In this document: one piece after another, positions 34,663 to 43,294 of the stretch
Numbering within the stretch: position 1 is the stretch's first letter
Layout: each line of letters starts with the position of its first letter
Source: Heyndrickxia sp050281185
GTDB taxonomy: Bacteria; Bacillota; Bacilli; Bacillales; Bacillaceae_C
Assembly: GCF_050281185.1 (NCBI RefSeq)
Contig: NZ_JBNNWS010000008.1
Location: 62,001 to 126,000 of the forward strand
Length of the DNA stretch: 64,000 nucleotides
Direction of reading: 5' to 3'
Translations under genes and position numbers: made by a program
The notes under the pieces: model-generated
Told to the model about the DNA's origin: nothing
What the model saw: only the letters and a program-made list of their open reading frames with translations
Databases searched by the model: none

Positions 34663-34854
34663 TTAGTCAATTTCTTTCGGTGGATCTTCAGCGAAGAAAT
34701 CCACAGCTTCCTCAATGTTCGTTGAATCTGCCCGCATATGAACAGATCCACCTGACATTCCTTCGTTCACCATTCTATCTACATCTAGATAGGCATTGTC
34801 TCTTCCCTCGTAATGGGTATCAGGTAGAAACTCAGCATCCTTTTTTTCAGCCAT
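34663..34854 (-). CDS. Small acidic protein of unknown function (63 aa)
   Basis: ATG 34854 follows AAAGGAGTAGATCGAT. The sequence MAEKKDAEFLPDTHYEGRDNAYLDVDRMVNEGMSGGSVHMRADSTNIEEAVDFFAEDPPKEID is acidic and hydrophilic, without Cys or membrane segments. It resembles small sporulation-associated Bacillus proteins in size and composition, but I cannot name the family. It is followed by a terminator. Confidence 0.78.
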   Translation of the reverse strand: MAEKKDAEFLPDTHYEGRDNAYLDVDRMVNEGMSGGSVHMRADSTNIEEAVDFFAEDPPKEID

Positions 34855-34890
34855 ATCGATCTACTCCTTTATATGACAAAGTAAACATGA

Positions 34891-35042
34891 GAGGTTGTTC
34901 AAAAAGTCTGGGAAAAATAGCTGTCGAATTTCTGCGTCAGCTTGCTCCTCCGCTCCTCACGTATTAAAAGCATACGCTCCGGTGCTCGGAGGCTACGCTT
35001 CCTTGAAATTCTCGTCTCTTTTTGTCCTCCTTTTTGAACACA
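34891..35042. repeat. Intergenic repeat bounded by GTTCAAAAAG inverted ends
   Basis: GTTCAAAAAG at 34897-34906 and CTTTTTGAAC at 35030-35039 are perfect inverted ends of a roughly 150-bp GC-richer block. The block contains CGCTCCGGTGCTCGGAGGCTACGC-like internal repeats. It has no ORF. I recall similar GTTCAAAAAG-ended repeats in other Bacillus genomes; only one copy is in this window. Confidence 0.6.
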
Positions 35043-35131
35043 CATAATAAGCAGAAATAATAATTATCTTCTGCATTACTTTAGCTTTTGCATTTAGAGG
35101 AATATTACATGCATTAAAATATTGGTAAATA

Positions 35132-36325
35132 CTAGTTGTTATTAAAAATAGATTGTTCATAAAAGATATTCACTAATGTTTGTATTCGTGACTTTTCAAT
35201 CTCATTTTCATCAAATGTCATCGGTTTTGCATTCACCTCAAATATCCACAACTTCCCACTATGATCACGCCCTAAATCAATAGTAAATTCTGCAAAAGTC
35301 CCATACTCATTTGACAAAGTTTCCCCGCATTCTTTTAAAATCCATTGAAATACCTTTTCAAGTGATTGTTGGCGAATTTCATTATATGGCAGGATATATC
35401 CCCCTTTTGTTACATGTGTTGTAATCCTGTCTGAATCCGCTACTCTAATACCGATTCCAGTAATAATATATTCATTATGTGTAAAATGACTGAGGATACG
35501 ATAATCATATTTTTTGTCATCGATTTTTGCACTATCAATATCTTTTTGAGCAATATAAGGATATTTAAGGATTGATTTTTCAATATAATTCCATAAGTCA
35601 TAGAACGAATAAAATTCCTTTTTTTGCTTTGCTTTTTGACAAAAATAAGGTCCATTACCTTCTTTTTTTATATAAAAAATCCCATTCCCTTGGGAACGAA
35701 TCGTTGGTTTTAAGTATATGTTTTTATACTGGGATAAAAATTCTTCTAACTCTTGCTGCTCTTTAATCATTCTTGTTGGCGGTAATAATGGACGCAGTAA
35801 AGAGTTTTTTGAAAACAACCGGAACATTGAAAATTTATCGATAAATGCTGGGTTAAAGAAGAAAATACCATTATTTGAGGCTGAAATTTTGTGTTGAAAA
35901 AATTGGTCATTTTTTTCTTCAATTCTAGATGAAATCCTATTATATATTATATTGGGATAAGGAAAGTTAGACTTGATCCATACATCATCTTCCTCAATAT
36001 AGAAAGCCCCATTAATGAAATCATTTTTACAATCTTCTAACGTATAAACATATGAAAGTCCTCCAGAAATTTGAAGCTCTTTTTGAATGCTGATAAATAA
36101 TTCTTTACTGCCTACGATATCCCCGTCCTTTGTCCTGCTTGTCAAAATCCCTACTAGTGGACCTACTCTACAATCTGTTTTTTTTACCACAATCCTGCCT
36201 ATTTGATTTTTACTGTTTTCTGGAGAATAGGGGAGTAGTTCATCTGTCGCTCCCCAAAATATAGGTGATTGAGATATTTCATTATGGACGAAAGTCATTC
36301 TTTTTTTATCAAAAATGATATTCAT
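35132..36325 (-). CDS. YheC/YheD family ATP-grasp protein (endospore coat-associated), fourth of four
   Basis: 397 residues, starting at ATG 36325 with a 4-bp ATGA overlap with the upstream gene. The family pattern is clear: VGPLVGILTSRTKDGDIVG near residue 60, IYNRISSRIEE, YLKPTIRSQGNGIFYI (ATP-binding strand) and WIFEVNAKPMTFDE, the metal-binding NxKP of ATP-grasp enzymes. Reaction and substrate are unknown; B. subtilis YheC and YheD are associated with the spore coat. It is the last gene of a minus-strand operon of four paralogues. Confidence 0.88.
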   Translation of the reverse strand: MNIIFDKKRMTFVHNEISQSPIFWGATDELLPYSPENSKNQIGRIVVKKTDCRVGPLVGILTSRTKDGDIVGSKELFISIQKELQISGGLSYVYTLEDCKNDFINGAFYIEEDDVWIKSNFPYPNIIYNRISSRIEEKNDQFFQHKISASNNGIFFFNPAFIDKFSMFRLFSKNSLLRPLLPPTRMIKEQQELEEFLSQYKNIYLKPTIRSQGNGIFYIKKEGNGPYFCQKAKQKKEFYSFYDLWNYIEKSILKYPYIAQKDIDSAKIDDKKYDYRILSHFTHNEYIITGIGIRVADSDRITTHVTKGGYILPYNEIRQQSLEKVFQWILKECGETLSNEYGTFAEFTIDLGRDHSGKLWIFEVNAKPMTFDENEIEKSRIQTLVNIFYEQSIFNNN

Positions 36326-37683
36326 ATGAATAAATCCCCATACTTTTTCATATGTTTTTCGGTTAAGAAAATCGAATAGGAAAGAGTCAGCTTCCGAGTC
36401 AGAATATCAGACTCCTTTAATCCAGGATGTGAGAAGATAGAACGCCCTGGCTTAGAGTTTGCTTCAAAAAGCCATACATTTCCCTTCGTGTCTATCCCAA
36501 AATCAAATCCTATCTCGCCAATAATTCCATCTAGTTGCTTTTCAATTGATTCCGATAAGTCTAGTGCGGCATTTTCAAGCTTCGTTTTGTATTTGTTGCG
36601 TTCATCACTATCGATAAAAATTTCTTCGATTGTTTTTACTTCTCCACCTGTTTTTATATGTGTAGTCGGACTACCGATTCCTGCTACTTTCGCAGCAATG
36701 GCACTAATTTTCCATAAACCATGTTCATCCTTATTAGCATGGACACGAAAATCGATTGGACGGCGTTCATCTCGTAAAAGATTAATGCCCTGCTGCACAA
36801 GCATCCGGTTTAAATCTTTTTTTGCAAAGATATTATTAATTAGTGATTCTAATGAAGAAAATTTTAATAAATGATTTTTTGTATCATGGTATCGACAATA
36901 ATAAGTATTACTCTTTCGATCATAAATGATTTGGTGGACACCGAGGCCAAGACTGCCATTCATAGGTTTAATATAAACATGACCATATTTAGAAAGCATT
37001 CTTTCAATTTTATGGAAAGAGGTGAATGGAGCTGTTTCTGGTAAAAAAAGGATCGCTTTCTTATCAGTAAATAATCGTTCATACACATCTAATTTATTAA
37101 AAAAACCGGGATTGTACCATGGAATAAAGAATTCCTTTTCCATCCTTTCCTTGACACGTTTTGATTTCATTAATTTTTCACTTCGTCGATTAGGGAGCCG
37201 ATCATAGATGACATTAGGAAAGGGGACCTCCATCTGTGTCCATCCATCTTCAGTATAAAAAAAACCATTGACTAGCTGGAGATCCCAGTCAATATGCTGC
37301 TCACCGAAAAGAAATGGAACAACGCCTACAGAAGAATGCGTAGATAGTAACTTAGAAAATAATGATGACCTTTCTCCAATTGGTTTAATAGGAAATTGTG
37401 AAAAACCAGATGTGAATATACCCACTAATGGTCCTAAAATAATTCGATCATTAGATTCAAACAGCGTTATCGTTGATACAAAGCGAGGCAGATTTAATTG
37501 TTCTGCAAGTCCAGTGCTTAGAGAAATGATATTTCTCCCATTGGGCTGTTTATTACATTTAGCCTCTACTATTTTAGAACCGAAGGCAATTCGTTTTGGA
37601 GATTTTTCTTCAGTAAAATTCACAGGATAATAACATATGAATTCTTTCTGCTCAAAAAATTCAATTTTATAGCGTTTGGGCAT
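36322..37683 (-). CDS. yheD: YheC/YheD family ATP-grasp protein (YheD-like), third of four
   Basis: ATG 37683 (MPKRYKIEFF) is preferred, with GAGGTG 6 nt upstream; GTG 37692 opens the frame. 453 residues, which is the length of B. subtilis YheD. LGPLVGIFTSGFSQFP, VIYDRLPNRRSEK, YIKPMNGSLGLGVHQI and WLFEANSKPGRSIFSHPG are the family landmarks. The C-terminal NSKPGRS is the ATP-grasp metal/ATP loop. It is 20 bp or less from its neighbours in the operon. Confidence 0.88.
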   Translation of the reverse strand: MPKRYKIEFFEQKEFICYYPVNFTEEKSPKRIAFGSKIVEAKCNKQPNGRNIISLSTGLAEQLNLPRFVSTITLFESNDRIILGPLVGIFTSGFSQFPIKPIGERSSLFSKLLSTHSSVGVVPFLFGEQHIDWDLQLVNGFFYTEDGWTQMEVPFPNVIYDRLPNRRSEKLMKSKRVKERMEKEFFIPWYNPGFFNKLDVYERLFTDKKAILFLPETAPFTSFHKIERMLSKYGHVYIKPMNGSLGLGVHQIIYDRKSNTYYCRYHDTKNHLLKFSSLESLINNIFAKKDLNRMLVQQGINLLRDERRPIDFRVHANKDEHGLWKISAIAAKVAGIGSPTTHIKTGGEVKTIEEIFIDSDERNKYKTKLENAALDLSESIEKQLDGIIGEIGFDFGIDTKGNVWLFEANSKPGRSIFSHPGLKESDILTRKLTLSYSIFLTEKHMKKYGDLFI

Positions 37684-37712
37684 GTGAAGCACCTCGCATT
37701 CTCATTAGCTTA

Positions 37713-38795
37713 TTAATTCGATACTGCATCTTTACTTTGAGCTGCTAGATAAGAACAATAAACAAGAGGAGCGGAATATAGCGTATCGAGTTGCTGGGGT
37801 TCAGTTAGATTGATTATTTTTCTTCCTGGCTTAGAGTTCATGTCTAGAATCCAAAGCGATTGATCACTAGCAATAATAATATCAATTCCAAGTTCGAATA
37901 AAGGATGAAACTTTTCTTCGAGTATTTCTGGAAGAATTCTTAAAATGTCATCTAATTCTTGATTGATATAGTCGTGATTAAAATATGGTGTACTTTCCCT
38001 CCATTTTGAATATGAAATCACATTTGCTCCTGCACTAATATTTGTTAGTAAACCATGTTTCTTCCCACAACGAATGGCTCTGCCTTTTTCCTTCCATATC
38101 CCTTGCTTATCCTTTTGTAAAAATATTCGGAGATCAAATGGTTCTTTTTTTGAATTAAGGTTATTTAATCTTGGTTGGATTAAGAAAATTTGTCTAGTTA
38201 GTAAATTTTCCAGCCAATGAGAAACACTTTTTGTATCGTCAAATATCTTCTCAATGATTGTGCCTTGTTTTGTTGTTCGAATTTTAATTTTTTTATCCAT
38301 TTTCTTTAATGAGTAAACGGCAAATCCATGTGCACCATTAATTGGTTTTAAGATAATTTCATTATGTTTGTGCAGCTCAGCTAAAATCTTTTCTGCATTG
38401 GCAGCCTTATTAGTAGAGGGTAAATATGGTGAAATTGCAGGCTCTTTTATTAACGTTTCATAAAGTCTCCATTTATTTGGTAATCCATATCCTAAAAAAT
38501 GAATGTTCTTTTTGGATTTTAACCATGAAACAACTGATTGAGCTTCCGCGGATTTACGATCTTCGCCATAGAAACACCGATCATAAAGATATTCTGGAAT
38601 TGCAAAACGCTCACTTTTCCAACTATTGTTCGAATTTTCATATCGATATCCTTCTATCATTTGTGTAGACGGCTCTACCGATAGTGGAGAAAATAAATAT
38701 AAAATTATGTTATATTCTTTTGTACGTTTTGCCATTTCATCAAAATAGGAATGACTTTCCAATGGCATCATTGTTAAAATTCCTAGTCTAATCAT
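37713..38795 (-). CDS. yheC: YheC/YheD family ATP-grasp protein (YheC-like), second of four
   Basis: ATG 38795 (MIRLGILTMMPLESHSYFDEMAKR) has AAAGGAGTATGATTG upstream and overlaps the end of the preceding gene. 360 residues, matching YheC in length and opening. It lacks the N-terminal domain of the YheD-like members and starts directly at the GILT element. It continues through YLYDRCFYG, EIILKPINGAHGFAVYSL and WILDMNSKPGRKIINLTEP. ATP-dependent ligation of some spore component is the class expectation, not shown here. Confidence 0.88.
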   Translation of the reverse strand: MIRLGILTMMPLESHSYFDEMAKRTKEYNIILYLFSPLSVEPSTQMIEGYRYENSNNSWKSERFAIPEYLYDRCFYGEDRKSAEAQSVVSWLKSKKNIHFLGYGLPNKWRLYETLIKEPAISPYLPSTNKAANAEKILAELHKHNEIILKPINGAHGFAVYSLKKMDKKIKIRTTKQGTIIEKIFDDTKSVSHWLENLLTRQIFLIQPRLNNLNSKKEPFDLRIFLQKDKQGIWKEKGRAIRCGKKHGLLTNISAGANVISYSKWRESTPYFNHDYINQELDDILRILPEILEEKFHPLFELGIDIIIASDQSLWILDMNSKPGRKIINLTEPQQLDTLYSAPLVYCSYLAAQSKDAVSN

Positions 38796-40146
38796 CAATC
38801 ATACTCCTTTCAATCCATAATGCTTTACAATAATGATATATTGCTTTTGCTGATGGCCGAATCATAGGTGAATCTTCTACTTTTTGTTTTGAGGGCTTGG
38901 AATTCACTTCAATTAACCAAGGCCTTCCATTGTAATCCACACCTATATCTATACCAAGTTCACCTATTAATCCGTCCGTTCCATCACTTATGGCACTTGC
39001 AATTTCAAGTGCCAGCTCCTTCATTAAAAGGAGGGTTTGTGCCGCTTTTTCTTTTTCAAATAGTATTGTTAAGATTTTTTCAGGGCGAATAATGGTACCA
39101 CCTTGCGCGATGTTGGAGACAAAATGTTTATCACCAGACATTCTGGCAACGGCGGAGGTTATATTCCATTGGTCTATAGATTTTTTAATACAAAGAAAGC
39201 GGAAGTCTATCCTTTTGCCATCGATTTGTATGAGTGGAATGGTTTCCTGAACAATAAATTTCTTTGTTCCAATCCATTCTTTTATTTGCTCTAAAGCTTT
39301 TTTTAAAGTTGAAAATGAATAGTTCGTTTCTTTAGAAAAGGAAATTTGCTCGATATCAAAATGATTATCATTAATAAAAAAATGGATAATTTGTCTTCCT
39401 TGACTCCCTGTATCAGGTTTTAAATATAAATCTTTATATTTTAATATCCATTGATCAACATTTACTTCTTTAAATAGAGAGGTCTTTGGTAAGAAGACAT
39501 TAAGATAGTTTTTTTTAAAAATGGTTTCATGCACTTGCCATTTTGTAAGATAACTTGCATTAAAAAGTAGAAAACCATCTTTTTCCCATTTTTTTTTCAA
39601 TAGCTGAAATTTTGGATTATCCTCAATACGTCGTGAATGAATGCGATTATAAATGATATTTGCTTTAGGAGTTAAATTCTCTATCCAGTTTCCTTGATCA
39701 TAATAGAAACCTGCATTGGGAAATCGTGATAAATTTGTAACATAAAACAAACCTCCATATTGCCTGCTGTATTCATGTAATTCTTCACAAAATGTCTGTA
39801 TCGAGGAAAAGAGGGGGGATTCCCCTTTGTTCATTTTTATTTCAGTGATAACGGCAACAATTGGGCCAAGAATCAAACAATGATGCTGAGCAATTGCTTG
39901 AAGCTTTATTGGAAGAAATGGCAGTTTTGCAGCTAAAAAGCATGATTGATTAAAAAAAATGGTCTCTTTGTCGCTAGAATGCTGAGATCTATTTAAACGT
40001 ACTAAAATTTCTTCTCCTCCCAGTTTTATTTCAATGGTTTCCTTAAATGGTATATTTAAATTTTTCAGTAATCCATCTGAGATTTCTACTGTAGGGAAAT
40101 CATCAGATAATGTTAATGACGGCTGTATAAGTACCTCATAAACCAT
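38788..40146 (-). CDS. YheC/YheD family ATP-grasp protein (YheD-like), first of four
   Basis: 452 residues, starting at ATG 40146 (weak GGGGA ribosome site). An N-terminal domain of about 100 residues precedes LGPIVAVITEIKMNKGESPLF, IIYNRIHSRRIEDN, YLKPDTGSQGRQIIHF and WLIEVNSKPSKQKVEDSP. It heads the four-gene operon; the promoter should lie within 40150-40440, a region shared with the divergent yheA and containing a short repeat. All four proteins keep the NxKP motif, so none appears to be a dead copy. Confidence 0.88.
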   Translation of the reverse strand: MVYEVLIQPSLTLSDDFPTVEISDGLLKNLNIPFKETIEIKLGGEEILVRLNRSQHSSDKETIFFNQSCFLAAKLPFLPIKLQAIAQHHCLILGPIVAVITEIKMNKGESPLFSSIQTFCEELHEYSRQYGGLFYVTNLSRFPNAGFYYDQGNWIENLTPKANIIYNRIHSRRIEDNPKFQLLKKKWEKDGFLLFNASYLTKWQVHETIFKKNYLNVFLPKTSLFKEVNVDQWILKYKDLYLKPDTGSQGRQIIHFFINDNHFDIEQISFSKETNYSFSTLKKALEQIKEWIGTKKFIVQETIPLIQIDGKRIDFRFLCIKKSIDQWNITSAVARMSGDKHFVSNIAQGGTIIRPEKILTILFEKEKAAQTLLLMKELALEIASAISDGTDGLIGELGIDIGVDYNGRPWLIEVNSKPSKQKVEDSPMIRPSAKAIYHYCKALWIERSMIDD

Positions 40147-40176
40147 AGGCAGTCCCCGTTTATGCTTTTCTTTTAT

Positions 40177-40230
40177 GTCTAGCTCCAGCAGCCAGCCCCA
40201 CGAGGCTAATCAAGACGCTTTCGCTTTTCT
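40177..40230 (+). repeat. Short variant of the GTCTAGCTCC repeat, copy F
   Basis: GTCTAGCTCCAGCAGCCAGC ... GACGCTTTCGCTTTTCT, 54 bp. It shares both ends with the long repeat but has only CCCCACGAGGCTAATCAA between them. A relative in inverse orientation lies at 51760-51807. The rest of the 319-bp gap between yheA and the YheC/D operon shows no ORF. Confidence 0.7.
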
Positions 40231-40465
40231 TATTCTAGGCTCTTAAATATCGTATGATTTATAGGCATAATTGGTTCTTATATGCTTTAAATTGGAGTAA
40301 ATTTGAAATGGAAGTATGATCATTTACGTAGAAGTAAATTTGTGTCATATTCGCATTGATTCCCATACTCTGATATAGTGAAATAGAAAGTCGATGGTTA
40401 CAAGTGATTACACGAGCTAGATTTGTAAAAATATTGTTTTAGTGAATTTTGAGGAGGTTATTTTG

Positions 40466-40819
40466 TTGCAAACTAATCTTTATGATTATGCATATGAATT
40501 AGAGAAGGCCCTTAGAAATAGTGATGAATACAGAAACTTAAAAGCAAGCTATGATATGGTTTTAAACGACCCAACAGCAAAGAAAATGTTCGATGAATTT
40601 CGCAAAATACAAATGAACTTACAAGAAAAACAAATGACAGGACAAAATATATCAGAAGCGGAGGTCCAAAATGCTCAGAGTGTTGCTGCACTTGTTCAGC
40701 AAAACCCAAAAATCGTTAAATTAATGGAAGCTGAACAACAAGTAAGCATGTCCATTAATGAATTAAACAAAATCATTATGAAACCGCTTGATGAGCTTTA
40801 CGGATCAATGAATAGGTAA
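40466..40819 (+). CDS. yheA: YlbF/YmcA-family protein YheA
   Basis: TTG 40466 (MQTNLYDYAYELEKALRNSDEYR) is chosen: GGAGG at 40453-40457 is 8 nt upstream, and the resulting 117 residues equal B. subtilis YheA. The all-helical sequence with DPTAKKMFDEFRKIQMNLQEKQMTGQ and MSINELNKIIMKPLDELYGS is characteristic. The YlbF/YmcA proteins act with YaaT in RNase Y function and phosphorelay control; YheA's own role is not known. It is a monocistronic gene with a terminator after it. Confidence 0.93.
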   Translation: MQTNLYDYAYELEKALRNSDEYRNLKASYDMVLNDPTAKKMFDEFRKIQMNLQEKQMTGQNISEAEVQNAQSVAALVQQNPKIVKLMEAEQQVSMSINELNKIIMKPLDELYGSMNR

Positions 40820-40840
40820 TCATATTAAAAAGAATCAGTG

Positions 40841-40876
40841 AAAAGGAATTGGCTTTAAGCTAATTCTTTTTTTTAT
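40841..40876 (+). terminator. Rho-independent terminator of yheA
   Basis: AAAAGGAATTGGCTT pairs with AAGCTAATTCTTTT (with a bulge), followed by TTTTATTTTT. Confidence 0.8.
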
Positions 40877-40996
40877 TTTTAAAAGTTATCTTGATTAAGC
40901 TTTTGTTCTATCCTGGCAGTATAATTCATAAAACTATAGAAAGGAACAAACTTGTTAGATTCATCTTGGATTGACATCTGTGAAGGGGGAACATCT

Positions 40997-41863
40997 ATGA
41001 TATACAGAATGTTAGCTTTAAATATTGATGGAACCTTGTTGCAAGACAATGGTCGTTTAAATAAAGCAACGAAAGAAGCGATTGAATTTGCTGTTTCAAA
41101 AGGAATTAAGGTTACCCTTGTAACTTCAAGAAATTTTTCGTCTGCGAGAAGAGTAGCAAAGGAATTACGCTTAAATACGTGTTTAGTTACACATCAGGGA
41201 TCATTTGTAGCAAGTGAAATGGATAAACCAATATTAGTCAGAAGAATCAATGAAGATGTAACGCACGATATTGTAAGGTTTCTAGAGGCATTTAATTGTC
41301 AAATAAGGTTGGTGCATGAACGGTATACGATTGCCAATAAGAAGAAGCTTCCAGAAAATTTAATAGGAAAGTTTGTCATCCAAACCTCCAATCGATTTTC
41401 TTATTCTGAAACATATGTCGATTCTCTTCTTGATAAACTAATTGAAACCCCAGTATCACCACCAAAAATCGAAGTTGATTTTGATAATAATATAGATCTA
41501 ACAGATGCTAAGAAGGCTTTACATCAAATGTTTCATGAGATCAATTGTATCGAAAATGATAACCATATATTAGAGATTGTTCCTCAAGGATCTTCAAAAT
41601 TAAAAGGTGTATTATATTTATGTGACCGCCTAAACATCCAACGTGAGGAAGTTGTGATGATAGGTTCAGGTAAGGATGATCTTGCACTGATAGAATGGGC
41701 TGGTCTTGGAGTTGCCATGGGAAATGCATCGACGAAACTTAAGCGATCAGCAGACTGGATTACTCGTTCAAACAACGAGAATGGTGTGTCCTATATGGTT
41801 AAAGAACATTTCCGCAAACAACAACCCATCGAATTTCTAAAGAAAATGAATTTAATTAAATAG
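40997..41863 (+). CDS. yhaX: HAD-superfamily Cof-type hydrolase YhaX
   Basis: ATG 40997 has GAAGGGGGAAC upstream; the 288-residue length equals B. subtilis YhaX. Motif I is NIDGT, with Asn where HAD phosphatases have the nucleophilic Asp. Motif II region TLVTSRNFSSARRVAKEL, and motif III/IV GSGKDDLALIEWAGLGVAMGNA, are otherwise normal. As I recall, YhaX of B. subtilis also reads NIDGT, so this is a family trait. Phosphatase activity is therefore doubtful. It is followed by a terminator and a MITE. Confidence 0.9.
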   Translation: MIYRMLALNIDGTLLQDNGRLNKATKEAIEFAVSKGIKVTLVTSRNFSSARRVAKELRLNTCLVTHQGSFVASEMDKPILVRRINEDVTHDIVRFLEAFNCQIRLVHERYTIANKKKLPENLIGKFVIQTSNRFSYSETYVDSLLDKLIETPVSPPKIEVDFDNNIDLTDAKKALHQMFHEINCIENDNHILEIVPQGSSKLKGVLYLCDRLNIQREEVVMIGSGKDDLALIEWAGLGVAMGNASTKLKRSADWITRSNNENGVSYMVKEHFRKQQPIEFLKKMNLIK

Positions 41864-41870
41864 AAATTCG

Positions 41871-41904
41871 GGTACCAGATATTTAGGTGGTCTGGTGCCT
41901 TTTT
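41871..41904 (+). terminator. Rho-independent terminator of yhaX
   Basis: GGTACCAGA (41871-41879) pairs with TCTGGTGCC (41891-41899), then TTTTTG. Confidence 0.85.
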
Positions 41905-41963
41905 GTCTTATCCTAGAAAGTTCTAAATCATGCACCAGGGAATAACTGAAAATAAAATCAAAA

Positions 41964-42095
41964 GGCTTTGTTAAACAATATTGTTGTTTCTAATAAAATC
42001 TGTAGGGTATACGTTCAGCTAGTTTTACTACGTAAAGAAATCGCTTCACGCAAACCCTACAGAAAATTTTATCAACAGCAATCATTAACAAAGCC
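41964..42095. mobile_element. Complete 132-bp MITE with 8-bp target duplication (copy M4)
   Basis: The ends GGCTTTGTTAA and TTAACAAAGCC are perfect 11-bp inverted repeats. The interior is a near palindrome (CTGTAGGGTATACG ... CGCAAACCCTACAG). AATCAAAA flanks it on both sides (41956-41963 and 42096-42103), an 8-bp target-site duplication. It has no coding capacity. Three incomplete relatives lie at 19994, 23702 and 29627. Confidence 0.85.
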
Positions 42096-42183
42096 AATCA
42101 AAAAATATTTATTTTGCTATTGTGAATGAATAATCATTCATTTATTCTTAAAATAAACATTATGATTAAATGGAGGGATAAAG

Positions 42184-42969
42184 ATGGAAGTATCAACCTA
42201 TCAATCAATTGAAACAGAATTAAAAGGAAATATTGCTTATATTCGATTCAATCGTCCTAAATCATTAAACGCATTGAATACTGAAATGATCAAAGAATTA
42301 GTAGCTTGTTTAAACGAAATCAAGATGAATACGGGAATTCAAATTGTTGTGTTACAAGGAAACGAGACAGGATTTTCTTCTGGTGGGGACATAAAGGAAA
42401 TGCTTCAATTAGCAGGACAGGAGCAATTCTTTGTCATTATGGATCAAATAAATGAATTAATTACTACATTATATACGATGCCAAAGTTAACAATTGCAGC
42501 TATTAATGGTGCTGCAGCAGGTTTAGGTTTAAGCATTGCCTTAGCAACGGACCATATTATTTCTGATATAAATAGTAAATTTGCCATGAATTTTATTGGG
42601 ATTGGCTTAGTTCCAGATGGAGGGGGGCATTTTCTTCTTGAACTTCGAATTGGTGAAAACAAAGCTAAAAAACTAATTTGGGATGGAAAAGTACTCACTG
42701 CCAAAGAGGCATATGAACTAGAATTAATCGATGAAGTTGCCGATCAAGTACAAGTGGCTCTTGTAAACAAAATTAATTTATGGAAGTCAAAGCCTTTAGC
42801 AGCAATGATTGAAACGAAACAAATCTATGTTGAGTTAAAACGTCAAAGCTTATTAAAAGCATTCGAATTAGAAAAGAATGCCCAATGGAAAATGAGACAA
42901 ACAATAGACCATAAAGAAGGAATTAAAGCCTTTGTAGAAAAACGAAAACCAAACTTTATAGGTAGGTAG
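42184..42969 (+). CDS. yhaR: Enoyl-CoA hydratase/isomerase family protein YhaR
   Basis: 261 residues starting at ATG 42184 after GGAGGGATAAAG. The crotonase features GNIAYIRFNRPKSLNALN, SSGGDIKEML (oxyanion hole) and AAINGAAAGLGLSIALATDHI are present. The second acidic region reads NFIGIGLVPDGGG, where an Asp follows Pro as in many hydratase homologues. It acts on an acyl-CoA thioester; the exact substrate is unknown. In B. subtilis hemZ lies near yhaR; no hemZ is seen between yhaX and yhaR here. Confidence 0.9.
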   Translation: MEVSTYQSIETELKGNIAYIRFNRPKSLNALNTEMIKELVACLNEIKMNTGIQIVVLQGNETGFSSGGDIKEMLQLAGQEQFFVIMDQINELITTLYTMPKLTIAAINGAAAGLGLSIALATDHIISDINSKFAMNFIGIGLVPDGGGHFLLELRIGENKAKKLIWDGKVLTAKEAYELELIDEVADQVQVALVNKINLWKSKPLAAMIETKQIYVELKRQSLLKAFELEKNAQWKMRQTIDHKEGIKAFVEKRKPNFIGR

Positions 42970-42997
42970 TATAAATTATTTTAAGCTATGAAATGAA

Positions 42998-43043
42998 AAA
43001 CGAAGCTTCCACTTATATGTAAGTGACAGAGCTTCGTTTTTTT
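42998..43043. terminator. Terminator between convergent genes
   Basis: AACGAAGCT (42999-43007) pairs with AGCTTCGTT, with an inner CACTTA-TAAGTG stem, followed by TTTTTT. Confidence 0.88.
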
Positions 43044-43077
43044 AGTTATTTTGCGACGTATAAAAAACTAATCTTTC

Positions 43078-43263
43078 TTATCGATGAAATAGTATCAATT
43101 TACCATCTGGTGAAGTGCAGCGATGCGTTTTTTCGGAGGCATTATTTTCTTTCAATAATGCTTCACCTTTTGCTTTTGCTTCGTTGTCACTGTTTGCCTC
43201 AAATGCTTCATCTAAAATTTTCTCCCCATTTGGTTCAAAAGCAGTTAATTTGTAAATCCCCAT
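43078..43263 (-). CDS. Small conserved protein, YhzD-like (61 aa)
   Basis: MGIYKLTAFEPNGEKILDEAFEANSDNEAKAKGEALLKENNASEKTHRCTSPDGKLILFHR starts at ATG 43263 behind GGGAGAATACTTTT. Size and pattern (FEPNG.K.LDE.FEA.....AK..GE.LL......HRC....GKL) agree with what I remember of B. subtilis YhzD, also located in the yha region. Function unknown. It lies 32 bp after the TerC gene on the same strand. Confidence 0.72.
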   Translation of the reverse strand: MGIYKLTAFEPNGEKILDEAFEANSDNEAKAKGEALLKENNASEKTHRCTSPDGKLILFHR

Positions 43264-43294
43264 AAAAGTATTCTCCCATCATATATAGAATATA

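Noticed and set aside
38868..39294. Several plus-strand open frames inside the YheC/YheD operon
   Set aside because: They are antisense shadows of strongly conserved ATP-grasp genes.
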